Shown here piece by piece: positions 32,798 through 42,124 of a DNA stretch of 64,000 nucleotides. The stretch lies in assembly GCA_030041985.1 (NCBI GenBank), contig JASIAM010000127.1, forward strand, positions 33,285 through 97,284, given 5' to 3'. Under the pieces are notes generated by a model. That model was not told the origin of the DNA. It searched no databases and was given only the letters and a program-made list of their open reading frames with translations. The number at the start of each line of letters is the position of its first letter. Within the stretch, counting starts at the first letter, position 1. The stretch is from Bryobacteraceae bacterium. GTDB lineage: Bacteria; Acidobacteriota; Terriglobia; Bryobacterales; Bryobacteraceae. The position numbers and the translations under genes were made by a program.

Positions 32798-35257
32798 TTA
32801 CTCGGCGCGCAGTGCTTCAACTGGATCAATGTCCATCGCCCGGCGGGCGGGAAGATAGCTGGCCACGACGGCAGCGGCGATCAGCAGCGCCGAAACTGCC
32901 GTGTAGGTCAACGGGTCGAGCGCTTTGACGCCAAACAACAGAGACGACATCAGCCGTGTGAGCCCGGCAGCGGCCACCAGCCCCAGTGCGGCCCCGGCCG
33001 CAGCCAGCAGCAGTCCTTGCCGCACAAACGCTCGCAGCAATAATGACTGTGGAGCGCCCAGCGCCATACGGATGCCGATTTCGCGAGTCCTCTGGGAAAC
33101 GGCGTAAGCGATCACGCCGTAAATGCCTACGATGCCGAGCACCAGGGCCATCCCTCCGGCAAGGGCGAGCATTACGAGAGTAAATGAGGTCCGTGCCATG
33201 GACCTGTCGTAAAGTTCCTCGAGCGTGCTGACGAGGAACACGGGCTGCCTTCCATTCACCGACCAGATGGCTTGCCGCGCTTCTTTCAGCAAGCCTTCCG
33301 TTCCCGTCCGGTTGGAGCGGATCGCGAACATGCCTCTGCCAACCACGAATTCATGGTCGAAGACCAGGTATCGGTCCATCAGCGCCGGCAAGTATGCGAA
33401 CGAGGGCGCCTCGACCTGCATGCCGTTGTCGTAAACGTTTTCGACTACGCCCACAACTTCGCGCCAGGGAGCGATGGAGCCTTCCCGAACCCGTTTGCCC
33501 AGAGCGGCGCGCGGGCTGCCCCACCACTCCCGCGCCAGATTCTCCGAAATGATGGCCACGTGGCGTTTTTCATAGAGGTCGGTCCAGGTGAAATCGCGAC
33601 CCGCGATCATGCGCGTTCCGAACGTCCTGAAGAATCCCGGGGCAATCAAGCGATATCGCCGGGGAGGAACCTGGCCGGATTGGAAAGTCTTGTCTTCTGC
33701 ATAGAGAGGGTTAAAAGGACTGAACCCTTCCAAAGGCGCGGCGTCCGCAAACCCGACCGACCTGACGCCGGGAATGGCCGCGAGTTTATCCAGAATCTCG
33801 TTGTACAGACGCATCACGCGCTCGGGTTCTTTCGCAATTGATCCCGCGATGCCGGCGTGCAATATCTGGATCTCTTCCGGGTGGGTGAATCCTGGCCGGA
33901 CGTTGCGCAACTGCTGAAACGTGCGAATCATCAAGCCCGAGCTGATCAACAGCACAAGCGCGAGCGCCACCTGTACGACCACCAGGGTGTTGCGCGCGCG
34001 GTGATGCGCGCGGCCCTGGCTGAACGTGCGGCCGGCACCACGCAGCGCAGTCGCAACGTGAGGCCCCGCGTATTTCAAAACCGGTATGACGCCGAATAGC
34101 ACGCCGGAGAACAAAGATACACCAAGCGCAAATGCCAGCACGAGCGGATCGATTCCGATTTCGCCCAGCCGCGGCAGGGTGGCCGGACCCTTTGCGGCCA
34201 GGACGCGCAGCGCCGTATAGGCAAGGCCGAGACCCAGAGCGCCGCCGAGCACTCCCAACGTCGTGCTTTCGAGCAGCATTTCCCGGGCGATTCTGCGCCA
34301 GCCGGCGCCCAGCGCGGCCCGGATCGCGAGTTCCTGCTGACGGCCCTCGACGCGCACAAGCAACAAATTCGCCACGTTCGCGCAGGCGATCAAGAGAACG
34401 AGCCCCAGAGTCCCCATGACAACCCAAAGCGCCGTGCCGATGTCGCCAACGATTTCTTGCTGGAAAGGCTGGATCCTGGGTCCCAGGTGAAGGTTCAAAA
34501 ATATCGCGCGGTCGAAGCCCGGCGGTGCGGGCCAGGCATTCAACCAGATGCCTAACATACGGCGCAGATCTGTGTTCGCCTGTGCGATGGTAGCGCCAGG
34601 TTTGAGCCGCGCAATGCCATGGTAGCTGAAATCGCCCAAAGAGACGGCGCTTCGTTCGAATCGTTCCGGAAGAATCAGCTCGGGGGCGTTCTGGAACCGG
34701 AATTCCCGCGGCATTACGCCGATTACCGTGTGTGGGCTTGAATTGATCGTCAGCGTGCGCCCGATGACGGATTGGTCGCCCCCGAAGCGCCGCTGCCAGT
34801 AGCCGTAGGTGAGCAAGACGGTTTCAGCCGAGCCTGGCGTGTCGTCGGTTGGTGTAAACCAGCGGCCCAGGAGAGGTTTCACGCCCAGGGCATCCAGTAC
34901 GCCGTAGGTGACGAAAAGCGCCTTAGGCAACTCCGGCTCGGCAATTCCGGTTACGGTGGCACCGGCGGAGTTCCACAAGCCGAATTGCTGGAAGACCCGG
35001 TTCTCGTCGCGATACGTAAAATACATGGACGGAGTGCACTCCGCGAGAGGACCGAGGCCTGTCAGTCCCGGCGACGTGTGCCAAACACCGACCAGGGCTT
35101 CTGCGTGCGGATACGGCAGTGGCCTGATCAATATGCTCTCGATCACGCCAAAGATAGCGGTGTTCGCGCCGATCCCGAGTGCGAGCGTCAGCAATACGAC
35201 GCTGGTGAACATCGGGGCCCGTCCCAGCCGCCGGAAAACGTGTTTCAGGGGCATCAT
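32798..35257 (-). CDS. ADOP-type MacB/FtsX permease (tandem copy 1)
   Basis: 819 residues from ATG 35257, chosen because the neighbouring paralogue starts with the same MMPLKHxFRRLGRAP. It has one membrane helix near residue 20 (TSVVLLTLALGIGANTAIFGV), a MacB-like periplasmic domain, a three-helix FtsX block near residues 270-430, a second periplasmic domain and a second FtsX block at the C-terminus with GIRMALGA. This duplicated layout is that of the acidobacterial orphan permeases, which lack an ATPase partner nearby. Probably acts in export or mechanotransmission across the inner membrane; the cargo is unknown. The stop lies 20 bases from the convergent zinc-ribbon gene. Confidence 0.85.
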   Translation of the reverse strand: MMPLKHVFRRLGRAPMFTSVVLLTLALGIGANTAIFGVIESILIRPLPYPHAEALVGVWHTSPGLTGLGPLAECTPSMYFTYRDENRVFQQFGLWNSAGATVTGIAEPELPKALFVTYGVLDALGVKPLLGRWFTPTDDTPGSAETVLLTYGYWQRRFGGDQSVIGRTLTINSSPHTVIGVMPREFRFQNAPELILPERFERSAVSLGDFSYHGIARLKPGATIAQANTDLRRMLGIWLNAWPAPPGFDRAIFLNLHLGPRIQPFQQEIVGDIGTALWVVMGTLGLVLLIACANVANLLLVRVEGRQQELAIRAALGAGWRRIAREMLLESTTLGVLGGALGLGLAYTALRVLAAKGPATLPRLGEIGIDPLVLAFALGVSLFSGVLFGVIPVLKYAGPHVATALRGAGRTFSQGRAHHRARNTLVVVQVALALVLLISSGLMIRTFQQLRNVRPGFTHPEEIQILHAGIAGSIAKEPERVMRLYNEILDKLAAIPGVRSVGFADAAPLEGFSPFNPLYAEDKTFQSGQVPPRRYRLIAPGFFRTFGTRMIAGRDFTWTDLYEKRHVAIISENLAREWWGSPRAALGKRVREGSIAPWREVVGVVENVYDNGMQVEAPSFAYLPALMDRYLVFDHEFVVGRGMFAIRSNRTGTEGLLKEARQAIWSVNGRQPVFLVSTLEELYDRSMARTSFTLVMLALAGGMALVLGIVGIYGVIAYAVSQRTREIGIRMALGAPQSLLLRAFVRQGLLLAAAGAALGLVAAAGLTRLMSSLLFGVKALDPLTYTAVSALLIAAAVVASYLPARRAMDIDPVEALRAE

Positions 35258-35337
35258 GTGAGTAAGACGACGTGCCTCCCGCAAAGGTCCCCAAAATCCG
35301 GTTATGATACGGCGATTGCCCGCGGGCCGAGCCGCGC

Positions 35338-37815
35338 CTACTCCATCCGCAGCGCCTCGACGGGATCAATGGCCATTGCCCGGCGCGCCGGAAAATAACT
35401 AGCCAGCACGGCCGCGGCGATGAGCAGCACCGAAACCGCCACGTACGTCAACGGATCAAGAGCTTTAACGCCAAACAACAGAGACGACATCAGCCGTGTG
35501 AGTCCGGCGGCCGCCACCAGCCCCAGAACGGCCCCAATCCCAGCCAGCAGCAGTCCTTGCCGCACGAACACTCGCAATAATATTGCCTGCGGAGCGCCCA
35601 GCGCCACGCCCAGCGCCACGCGGATGCCAATTTCGCGGGTCCTCTGGGAGACCGCGTACGCGATCACTCCGTAAATTCCTACGATACCGAGCACGAGAGC
35701 CATCCCTCCGGCAAGGGCCAGTATCACGAGGGTAAATGAGGTCCGCGCCATGGATTGGTCGTAGAGTTGCTTGAGGGTTGTGACGAGGAACACAGGCTGC
35801 CTACCGTTCACGGACCAGATGACTTGGCGCGCCTCCGTCAGAAGGCTCGCCGTTGCTGCGCGGTTGGAGCGGACGGCGAACGTGCCAACAGCAACCGCGA
35901 ATCCGTGTTCGCTGTCCCAATATTGGCCCATCAGGGTCGGGAAATATACGAACGAAGGCGGCTTCACCTGCATGCCATCGTCATAAACATCTTGGACGAC
36001 ACCTACAATTTCGCGCCACGGGAACTTGGGGGTTTCGCGAACCCGCTTGCCCAGAGCGGCGCGCGGATCGCCCCACCACTCTCGCGCCAGATTCTCCGAA
36101 ACGAGGGCTACGTCCCGTTTGTCATAGAGGTCGGTCCAGGTAAAATCGCGTCCCGCGACGATGCGCGTTCCCAGCGTCTTGAAGAATCCCGGTGCGGTCA
36201 AGCGGATTCGGCGGATCGGAGGGACCTCGCCTTCCGCGAACTTTCTGTCCTCGGTATAGAGCACGTCATTGGAACTCAAGAACGGTTCGAGCGGTGCGGT
36301 GCTCCCAAACCCAACCGAAGTGACGCCTGGAATGGCCGCTAGTTTATCTAGAATCTCGTTCTGCATGCGCATCACCCGCTCGGGATCCTTTGTAAGGGAC
36401 TCGGGAACCCTGGTGTGCAATATCAGGATCTCTTCCGGGTGGGTGAATCCCGGCTGCACACTACGCAACTGCTGAAACGTGCGAATCATCAGGCCGGAGC
36501 TGATCAAAAGCACGAGCGCAAGCGCCACCTGCACCACGACCAGAGTGTTGCGTGCGCGGTGACGCTCGCGGCCCTGACTGAACGTGCGGCCGACGCCTCG
36601 CAATGCGTTCGAGATATGAGGCCCCGCGTATTTCAGGACCGGTATGACGCCGAACAGCGCGCCCGAGAGCAAAGAAACACTCAAGGCGAATGTCAACACG
36701 AGTGGATCGATTCCGATTTCGCCCAGCCGCGGCAGCGTGTCCGGTCCCTTCGCGACCAGGACCCGCAGCGCCGCATAGGCAAGACCCAGGCCCAATGCGC
36801 CGCCAAGCACTCCCAGCGTCATGCTTTCGACAAGCATTTCCCGCGCGATTCGGCCCCAGCCGGCGCCCAGGGCGGCTCTGATTGCGAGCTCCTGCTGACG
36901 GCCCTCGGTGCGCACGAGTAACAAATTGGCGACGTTCGCGCAGGCGATGAAAAGAACCAACCCCAAAGTCCCCATCACGATCCAAAGCGCCGTGCCGATG
37001 TCGCCTACGACTTCCTGTTTCATTGGCTGGATCTTGGGCCCCAGGTGAACGTTCTGAAATATCGCACGGTCGAATCCCGGTGGCGGGGGCCACGCGTTCA
37101 ACCAGATGCCTATCATGCGGCGGAGATCCGTATTGGCCTGCGCGAAAGTGACGCCGGGCTTGAGCCGCGCGATACCCTGGTAGCTGAAATTTCCCAGATA
37201 GACCTTGTTGCGGTCGAACCGCTGCGGAAGAATCAGCTCGGGATCATTTTGGAAACGGAATTCTCGCGGCATTACGCCAATCACCGTATGCGGCTTCGCA
37301 TCGATCGTCAATGTGCGGCCGACGACGGATTTGTCGCCCCCAAAGCGGCGCTGCCAGTAGCCATAGGTGAGCATGACGGTATCAGCCGAGCCCGGCGTGT
37401 CGTCCGCCTGCGAAAACCAGCGGCCCAAGAGAGGCTTCACGCCCACGGCGTCTAGGACGCCATACGTAACGAAGAGCGCCCGAGGAAGTTCAGGCTCGGC
37501 AATCCCGGTGACACTGGCCCCGGAGGAATTCCACAAGCCGAACTGCTGAAAGCTCCGGTTCTCTTCGCGATACGTGAAATACATGGACGGAGAACAGGCG
37601 AGAGTGCCGCGGAGGGCAGGTACCCCGGGCGCAGTGTGCCAGACGCCTACCAGAGCCTCTGCGTGCGGATAGGGCAGCGGCCGGATCAATATACTGTCGC
37701 TCACACCGAAAATGGCCGTGTTCGCGCCGATGCCGAGGGCGAGCGTCAGCAGTACAACGCCGGTGAACATCGGGGCCCGTCCGAGCCGCCGGAAAGCGTG
37801 TTTCAGGGGCATCAT
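35338..37815 (-). CDS. ADOP-type MacB/FtsX permease (tandem copy 2)
   Basis: 825 residues. Same domain order as the gene at 32798 and very similar over its whole length, for example both carry FTSVVLLTL/FTGVVLLTL, LLLVRxEGRQQELAIRAALGAGW and VSQRTREIGIR. Copy 2 has a small duplication in the last region (RVALGVALGAPQ against RMALGAPQ in copy 1). No ABC ATPase gene is adjacent. Transcribed before copy 1 on the minus strand, with an 80-base gap between them. The two probably arose by tandem duplication and may form heterodimers; that is inference. Confidence 0.85.
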   Translation of the reverse strand: MMPLKHAFRRLGRAPMFTGVVLLTLALGIGANTAIFGVSDSILIRPLPYPHAEALVGVWHTAPGVPALRGTLACSPSMYFTYREENRSFQQFGLWNSSGASVTGIAEPELPRALFVTYGVLDAVGVKPLLGRWFSQADDTPGSADTVMLTYGYWQRRFGGDKSVVGRTLTIDAKPHTVIGVMPREFRFQNDPELILPQRFDRNKVYLGNFSYQGIARLKPGVTFAQANTDLRRMIGIWLNAWPPPPGFDRAIFQNVHLGPKIQPMKQEVVGDIGTALWIVMGTLGLVLFIACANVANLLLVRTEGRQQELAIRAALGAGWGRIAREMLVESMTLGVLGGALGLGLAYAALRVLVAKGPDTLPRLGEIGIDPLVLTFALSVSLLSGALFGVIPVLKYAGPHISNALRGVGRTFSQGRERHRARNTLVVVQVALALVLLISSGLMIRTFQQLRSVQPGFTHPEEILILHTRVPESLTKDPERVMRMQNEILDKLAAIPGVTSVGFGSTAPLEPFLSSNDVLYTEDRKFAEGEVPPIRRIRLTAPGFFKTLGTRIVAGRDFTWTDLYDKRDVALVSENLAREWWGDPRAALGKRVRETPKFPWREIVGVVQDVYDDGMQVKPPSFVYFPTLMGQYWDSEHGFAVAVGTFAVRSNRAATASLLTEARQVIWSVNGRQPVFLVTTLKQLYDQSMARTSFTLVILALAGGMALVLGIVGIYGVIAYAVSQRTREIGIRVALGVALGAPQAILLRVFVRQGLLLAGIGAVLGLVAAAGLTRLMSSLLFGVKALDPLTYVAVSVLLIAAAVLASYFPARRAMAIDPVEALRME

Positions 37816-37886
37816 GTGAGTAAAGACGACGTGCTTTCTTCAGAGTTCCCAAAATCCGGTGAACTCTCCGGTCCCGAGGCGTGTCG

Positions 37887-38765
37887 TTACTCTTTGCCTG
37901 TACCTTCCGTCGGCGCCACGCCGGGACGCGGCGTGGCCGGCGTCGGTGTCAGGCCGAGGTTCACTTGCGCGCCCAGGCGGATCAGCGCCGTTTCGCTGGG
38001 CGCCTGGAAGAAGGTGAAACCCGGCCGGTCCTTCCATGCCTGGGGACCTCCCAGCTTGATGCCGTGCGCGAGCGTCACGTCGTGAATCCGTTTGACCATG
38101 GCTTCATACTCCGGGTCGCCCTGCTTGTGTCCGGAGAAGTTGCCCAAGTCCGTGCTCGCGGCGAAGATCATGTCGATGCCGGGAACGGAAGCGATTTTCT
38201 CCGCGTTTTCCACGCCGATGGGCGTTTCGATCATGATGCCCACGAACATGTTCTCGTTGGCCGTCTGGCGGTAGTCGCTGCCCCAGAGTTGCCCATATTG
38301 GCCGCTGCCCTGGCTGCGCCGTCCCTGGGGCGGATAGCGCGACCATTTCACCGCGTTCTCCGCCTTCTCGACCGTATCGACAGTGGGCACAATGACGCCG
38401 ATGGCGCCGATATCCGTGGCCTTCTGGATGTCGCTCTCGGTAGCATCGGGGACCCGGACAAACGGCATGGCGGAAGAGCCGCGGCAGGCGTAGATCATGT
38501 GCGCGATATCTTCAAACGTCATGGGACTGTGCTGCATCTCGATCCACATGAAGTCGTAGCCGGAGTTGGCCATGGCGCAGTAGATATTCGGATCGGGCGA
38601 CATGACGGTAGCGCCGAATATCTTTTTGCCCGCCAGCAGCTTTTGCTTGGCGGTGTTGTACATCTTGTGCCCGGCGGCAGGCGCCTGGCCCTGCTGGGCA
38701 ATCAGCATGCAGGCGCCGCACAAGGCTGCAATGGCTGCGCCGAAAAAAACCGGTTGGCGGGTCAT
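37887..38765 (-). CDS. Exported HpcH/HpaI aldolase-like protein
   Basis: 292 residues with a strong ribosome site GGGAGG before ATG 38765. A hydrophobic signal with a cysteine (AAIALCGACMLIAQQG, residues 10-25) precedes the mature part, so it may be a lipoprotein or secreted. The HpcH/HpaI aldolase fold follows: MWIEMQHSPMTFEDIAHM, GAIGVIVPTVDTVEKAE, MIETPIGVENAEKIASVPGIDMIFAASTDLGNF. Typical family members are cytosolic class II aldolases for 2-oxo acids. An exported version is unusual. The segment after residue 250 is proline-rich and may be a linker. Substrate unknown. Confidence 0.75.
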   Translation of the reverse strand: MTRQPVFFGAAIAALCGACMLIAQQGQAPAAGHKMYNTAKQKLLAGKKIFGATVMSPDPNIYCAMANSGYDFMWIEMQHSPMTFEDIAHMIYACRGSSAMPFVRVPDATESDIQKATDIGAIGVIVPTVDTVEKAENAVKWSRYPPQGRRSQGSGQYGQLWGSDYRQTANENMFVGIMIETPIGVENAEKIASVPGIDMIFAASTDLGNFSGHKQGDPEYEAMVKRIHDVTLAHGIKLGGPQAWKDRPGFTFFQAPSETALIRLGAQVNLGLTPTPATPRPGVAPTEGTGKE

Positions 38766-38914
38766 GGAGACCTCCCTGCGGCTAATTCTAGTTGCAGTGG
38801 CCCCGGAAGTAAACGGCCGGCAACGCCAAGCCGCGCGGCCCCATGAAGTCCAGTTAGATCAAGTGGCCCGGCCAACATCGGGCCAAGAGCGAAAATGGCC
38901 GCTCACCACTATGG

Positions 38915-39316
38915 CTACCAAATCGTTTGTACCTGCGAGGCCTGAATCTTTGCATCGCGGCTGATCAGTGATGCCCCCAACGCGACCGCAGTAGCAGCGA
39001 CGATCCGGTCCGGTAGGTCTGGGACCTCCTTCCGGTCCACACCTTTGAGAGCGTCCGCTACTGTACGGTCGAGTGCCACCAGCGAACACGGTCTCTCGGG
39101 ATCATCTAATGCGAGAATAAGCCGTTCCCGCGTGGCCGCCGGCAAACGACCTTTCTCGATGAGGTACGTCAACTCGACGAGGCAAATCGATGGAACGTAA
39201 ATGACGTCTCCACTAGCAATTGTAGACCTGAGTACATCGCGCGCTTTTAAAGAAAGGCTGGAGTCGCGCGATAGGAACCATACAATTGCGTGAGTATCGA
39301 CAACGACATCGGCCAT
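38915..39316 (-). CDS. vapC: PIN-domain ribonuclease toxin, VapC type
   Basis: 133 residues. The PIN-domain acidic residues appear as VVVDTHAIVWF at the N-terminus (D7), CLVELTYLIE in the middle and LPDRIVAATAVALGASLISRDAKI near the C-terminus. Such toxins cut RNA, often tRNA or rRNA loops, when freed from the antitoxin. The start shares one base with the antitoxin stop (TGATG), the usual layout for co-translated pairs. The 149 bases downstream to the HpcH-like gene hold no other gene. Confidence 0.85.
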   Translation of the reverse strand: MADVVVDTHAIVWFLSRDSSLSLKARDVLRSTIASGDVIYVPSICLVELTYLIEKGRLPAATRERLILALDDPERPCSLVALDRTVADALKGVDRKEVPDLPDRIVAATAVALGASLISRDAKIQASQVQTIW

Positions 39317-39540
39317 CAGATGTCTTCCCTAGGGAAGTTCTTCCACATCTCACGTCGGTTTTCGTCGATTTCTTCTGCGGAAAGTGAGATGCCCAAGTCA
39401 GCCCACAAGCCTTCGATGCTTTTAAACGGCGGCTTCTTTGTGGCTTCGGCGCGCAGGCGTCTGGCATGGTCGTAGATCTCCCGCTGCTTTTCGGGCGGGA
39501 GCGCCTGAAGCTCTTTGAGGATGGCCTGTTCCAGAGACAT
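39316..39540 (-). CDS. VapB-like antitoxin
   Basis: 74 residues. The N-terminus SLEQAILKELQALPPEKQREIYDHARRL is a helical DUF2281-like antitoxin pattern, and the C-terminal half (ISLSAEEIDENRREMWKNFPRED) is acidic and likely binds the toxin. In known pairs the N-terminal part would bind DNA and autoregulate. The start ATG at 39540 is followed directly by the toxin gene in transcription order, which makes the pair recognisable even though the antitoxin alone is weakly diagnostic. Confidence 0.75.
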   Translation of the reverse strand: MSLEQAILKELQALPPEKQREIYDHARRLRAEATKKPPFKSIEGLWADLGISLSAEEIDENRREMWKNFPREDI

Positions 39541-39619
39541 GTTGGAACCTCGACTCCATTATCCGTCTTCGAGCTACGCCAATGCTGAACAGCGAGATCG
39601 CTCCGAAGCAGTCCTCAAA

Positions 39620-39655
39620 CCGCGCAAGAGGGGCATTACTCCCCTTATTGCGCGG
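39620..39655. repeat. Inverted repeat upstream of the toxin-antitoxin pair
   Basis: CCGCGCAAGAGGGG at 39620-39633 faces CCCCTTATTGCGCGG at 39641-39655, giving a stem of about 13 pairs with one bulge and a seven-base loop. It lies 80 bases upstream of the antitoxin start and 77 bases after the stop of the next gene on the same strand. It could be a terminator stem without a T tract or a binding site for the antitoxin complex. A second short palindrome, GCGCGCTTAAAGCGCG, follows at about 39685-39700. Confidence 0.5.
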
Positions 39656-39731
39656 ATCAGTTCGAGAGCTAACCGACATCCGCGCGCTTAAAGCGCGAGG
39701 TTAACCAGCTTTTAATCGTTTCCTTCTGCGA

Positions 39732-40601
39732 CTACTTGCCGACCAGATGTTTCAGGTCGCGGTTGTTCTCCTGGCAGATGTATTCGAACAGCTCCTGGCC
39801 AGGCGCCCAGGTAGCGGTAGTGACTACGGTCCAGGGCTTGGTGTAATAATCCGGGTCTTCGATGGTTGCCGCATCCTGCAAGGTGTTGGAATCGGGACGC
39901 GTGAACCGCTCGATCACGTGCAACTTTTCGCCGTGCGGGTGGCCTGCGGCGTCCAGCCAAGTGCGGTCGTTGAAGCCCACGGTATCGACCACCAGCGTGT
40001 CGCCTTCCCAGTGGCCGATCGCATCGCCCAGATAGGTCGGATTGGGATCTTTAGGGTGCTGCCGTCCATCCATCCAGATGAGCCGCCAGATGTGCGCGCC
40101 GCCTTCAAAAATAAACAGGATGCGGTCGGCCATCTGGTAAATCTGAGTGGGGTAGGGCGTGTACATCATGCGGGGCACGCCCGGCGGCAGGCAGAAGCCC
40201 TCGGGATCGTCTTTGGAATGAGTTTCGGTGCGCTCATCGAAGATCTTCTTGGCATCGGCTGTGAACGGCACTTCCACCACGCCACCGTCCGGCGTCTTCC
40301 CCTGCTTCTGCATGTCGATAATATAGGGGACCTGCCACATACCTTTGCCGCCCAAATCCGGCTTGCCGGAATTGACGCCCAGCAGCGGGTTTTCCGGCAG
40401 GCGCGGTGTGGGACCGGCGGGAGGCCGATTGCCCCTGCCGCCCCGCCCTCGGCCGCGGCCGAATCCCTGGCGCCCACCGGTTGGGGCGGCTCCGGCGGCT
40501 GGCTGGGCCGGTGTTTGCTCCTGGGCGATCAGCGGCGCCACCGAAGCAATCGCCAGTGCGGCACTCGCCGCCAACATAGTAACGTTCGCGAAACTCTTCA
40601 A
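39732..40601 (-). CDS. Exported acidobacterial protein of unknown function
   Basis: 289 residues from a TTG at 40601. This start is favoured by a strong ribosome site GAGGAGG seven bases upstream; the in-frame ATG at 40673 lacks one and adds 24 non-signal residues. Residues 2-26 are a signal peptide, then a Gly/Arg-rich linker (GRGRGRGGRGNRPP). The globular part carries HIWRLIWMDGRQHPKDPNPTY and GHWEGDTLVVDTVGFNDRTWL, a pattern common in exported Solibacteres proteins of unknown role. No catalytic motif was recognised. Confidence 0.65.
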   Translation of the reverse strand: MKSFANVTMLAASAALAIASVAPLIAQEQTPAQPAAGAAPTGGRQGFGRGRGRGGRGNRPPAGPTPRLPENPLLGVNSGKPDLGGKGMWQVPYIIDMQKQGKTPDGGVVEVPFTADAKKIFDERTETHSKDDPEGFCLPPGVPRMMYTPYPTQIYQMADRILFIFEGGAHIWRLIWMDGRQHPKDPNPTYLGDAIGHWEGDTLVVDTVGFNDRTWLDAAGHPHGEKLHVIERFTRPDSNTLQDAATIEDPDYYTKPWTVVTTATWAPGQELFEYICQENNRDLKHLVGK

Positions 40602-40865
40602 CTTCCTACCTCCTCGGTTCCTCCAGCCCACACCTGGCACCGTCACTGAGCGACGACTCAGTCGCGGCGCCACATGGCAATCAGGCAGCAGGCAAATCCT
40701 ATTGTACAGATTTCGATTTTGAATCGGGCCGGACTGAGATCCTCCGCAAACCCGGAAGCCGTGTCGAAACTGCCTTGTTTTGGCGCTTTGGCGCTCTGCC
40801 GGGTTACAGGACTGGCCCTTTAGAGCCGCCCCTAGAGCAGATGGCTACGTCCTCCTCCGCCGGGT

Positions 40866-42107
40866 TCACGTGGCCGCAGTCACTGTTTTCTGAACCTCCC
40901 GCAGCTCAGGGAAGAGCCACGTCCAGATGGCCACCACCATGATGGTTCCGATACCGCCCAGCACCACCGCGGGAACGGTTCCGAACCATTGAGCGGTGAG
41001 TCCGGATTCGAGCTGGCCGATTTCGTTGGAGGCGCCGATGAATACCGCGTTTACCGCGCTCACGCGGCCGCGCATGTGATCGGGCGTGGAAAGCTGCACC
41101 ATAGTCGAGCGCACCATCACGCTTACCATGTCGCACGCGCCACTGAGGGCCAATGCCGCCAGCGAGAGCGCCAGATTGTGCGACATTCCAAAGACCACCG
41201 TGAACACGCCGAATCCGAACACGCACCAGAGCATGACAGCGCCTTGCCGTTTGCCGAGCGGGCGGTGGGCGAGCGCCAGAGCGGTGAGGATGGATCCCAG
41301 TCCGGGGGCGCTGCGCAGCAAGCCAAGCCCCGTGGCTCCTACGTGCAGAATATCGCTCGCGTACACCGGTAGAAGGGCGACCGCGCCGCCCAATAACACC
41401 GCGAACAGGTCCAGCGAAAGCGCGCCCAGAATGAATTTTTGCCGCCAGATGTAGTGCAGCCCTTCGAATACCATCGCGCTCGAACGAGCGCCGATACGGG
41501 CCGGGCGGGCCGCCGGCTTCAACTTAATGCGCGAATAGAACAGCAGCGCTGCGAGATAAAAAATCGCCGCAAGGCCATAAACCGGCAGCGGGTTGCCCGC
41601 CAGACCGTAAATGAAGCCGCCGAAAATGGGCCCCATGATGGTCGCGGTCCGAAACCATGAGGACCCCCACGCTACCGCCTGCGGAAAATGCTCCTCAGCC
41701 ACCAGAGTCGGCAGCAGCGCCTGGTTGGCCGGCATGTTGAATGCCCGCGCCGTTCCGTTGAGCAGCAAAGTCGCGTAGATAGGCCAGGGGGATGCCAAAC
41801 CATGAACGGTGAATCCGAAGAGCAGCGCGGAAACCACTGCAAACGCGCCCATGGAAATCTGTAATATCCGCTGGCGCGGTATGCGATCGGCCACATTGCC
41901 TGTTATGGGGAACAGTAGAATTCCTGGCAAAAACTGCGCCAGGCCCACCAAGCCGAGGTCCAGCGGCCGGTGCGTTAGCCCGAACACCTGCCAGCCCACC
42001 GCGACCGCCTGCATTTCCGATCCCAGCACGGAAAGCACGCGCGCGCTCGAATGATAGAGAAAATTCGGGTACCGGAACACTACCCTGGCGTCGGAAGGCT
42101 TTCCCAT
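40866..42107 (-). CDS. MFS exporter (MFS_3 / EntS-like)
   Basis: 413 residues with about twelve membrane helices. It begins with SSARVLSVLGSEMQAVAVGWQ and shows the loop motif GNVADRIPRQR after helix 2, the A-motif of major facilitator transporters. The second half keeps PLGKRQGAV and TPDHMRGRVSAVNAVFIGASNEIGQLESG, which is seen in the enterobactin exporter (EntS) branch. Likely a proton-driven exporter of a small molecule. Divergent from the porin gene at 42125, with 17 bases between starts. Confidence 0.8.
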   Translation of the reverse strand: MGKPSDARVVFRYPNFLYHSSARVLSVLGSEMQAVAVGWQVFGLTHRPLDLGLVGLAQFLPGILLFPITGNVADRIPRQRILQISMGAFAVVSALLFGFTVHGLASPWPIYATLLLNGTARAFNMPANQALLPTLVAEEHFPQAVAWGSSWFRTATIMGPIFGGFIYGLAGNPLPVYGLAAIFYLAALLFYSRIKLKPAARPARIGARSSAMVFEGLHYIWRQKFILGALSLDLFAVLLGGAVALLPVYASDILHVGATGLGLLRSAPGLGSILTALALAHRPLGKRQGAVMLWCVFGFGVFTVVFGMSHNLALSLAALALSGACDMVSVMVRSTMVQLSTPDHMRGRVSAVNAVFIGASNEIGQLESGLTAQWFGTVPAVVLGGIGTIMVVAIWTWLFPELREVQKTVTAAT

Positions 42108-42124
42108 TCGGGCTTAAACAGCCA

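Noticed and set aside
40602..40865. Promoter for the exported protein at 39732 (TACAAT-like box near 40701-40706 on the minus strand)
   Set aside because: No -35 box at acceptable spacing was found, so it is not reported as a feature. The 264-base region holds no gene.
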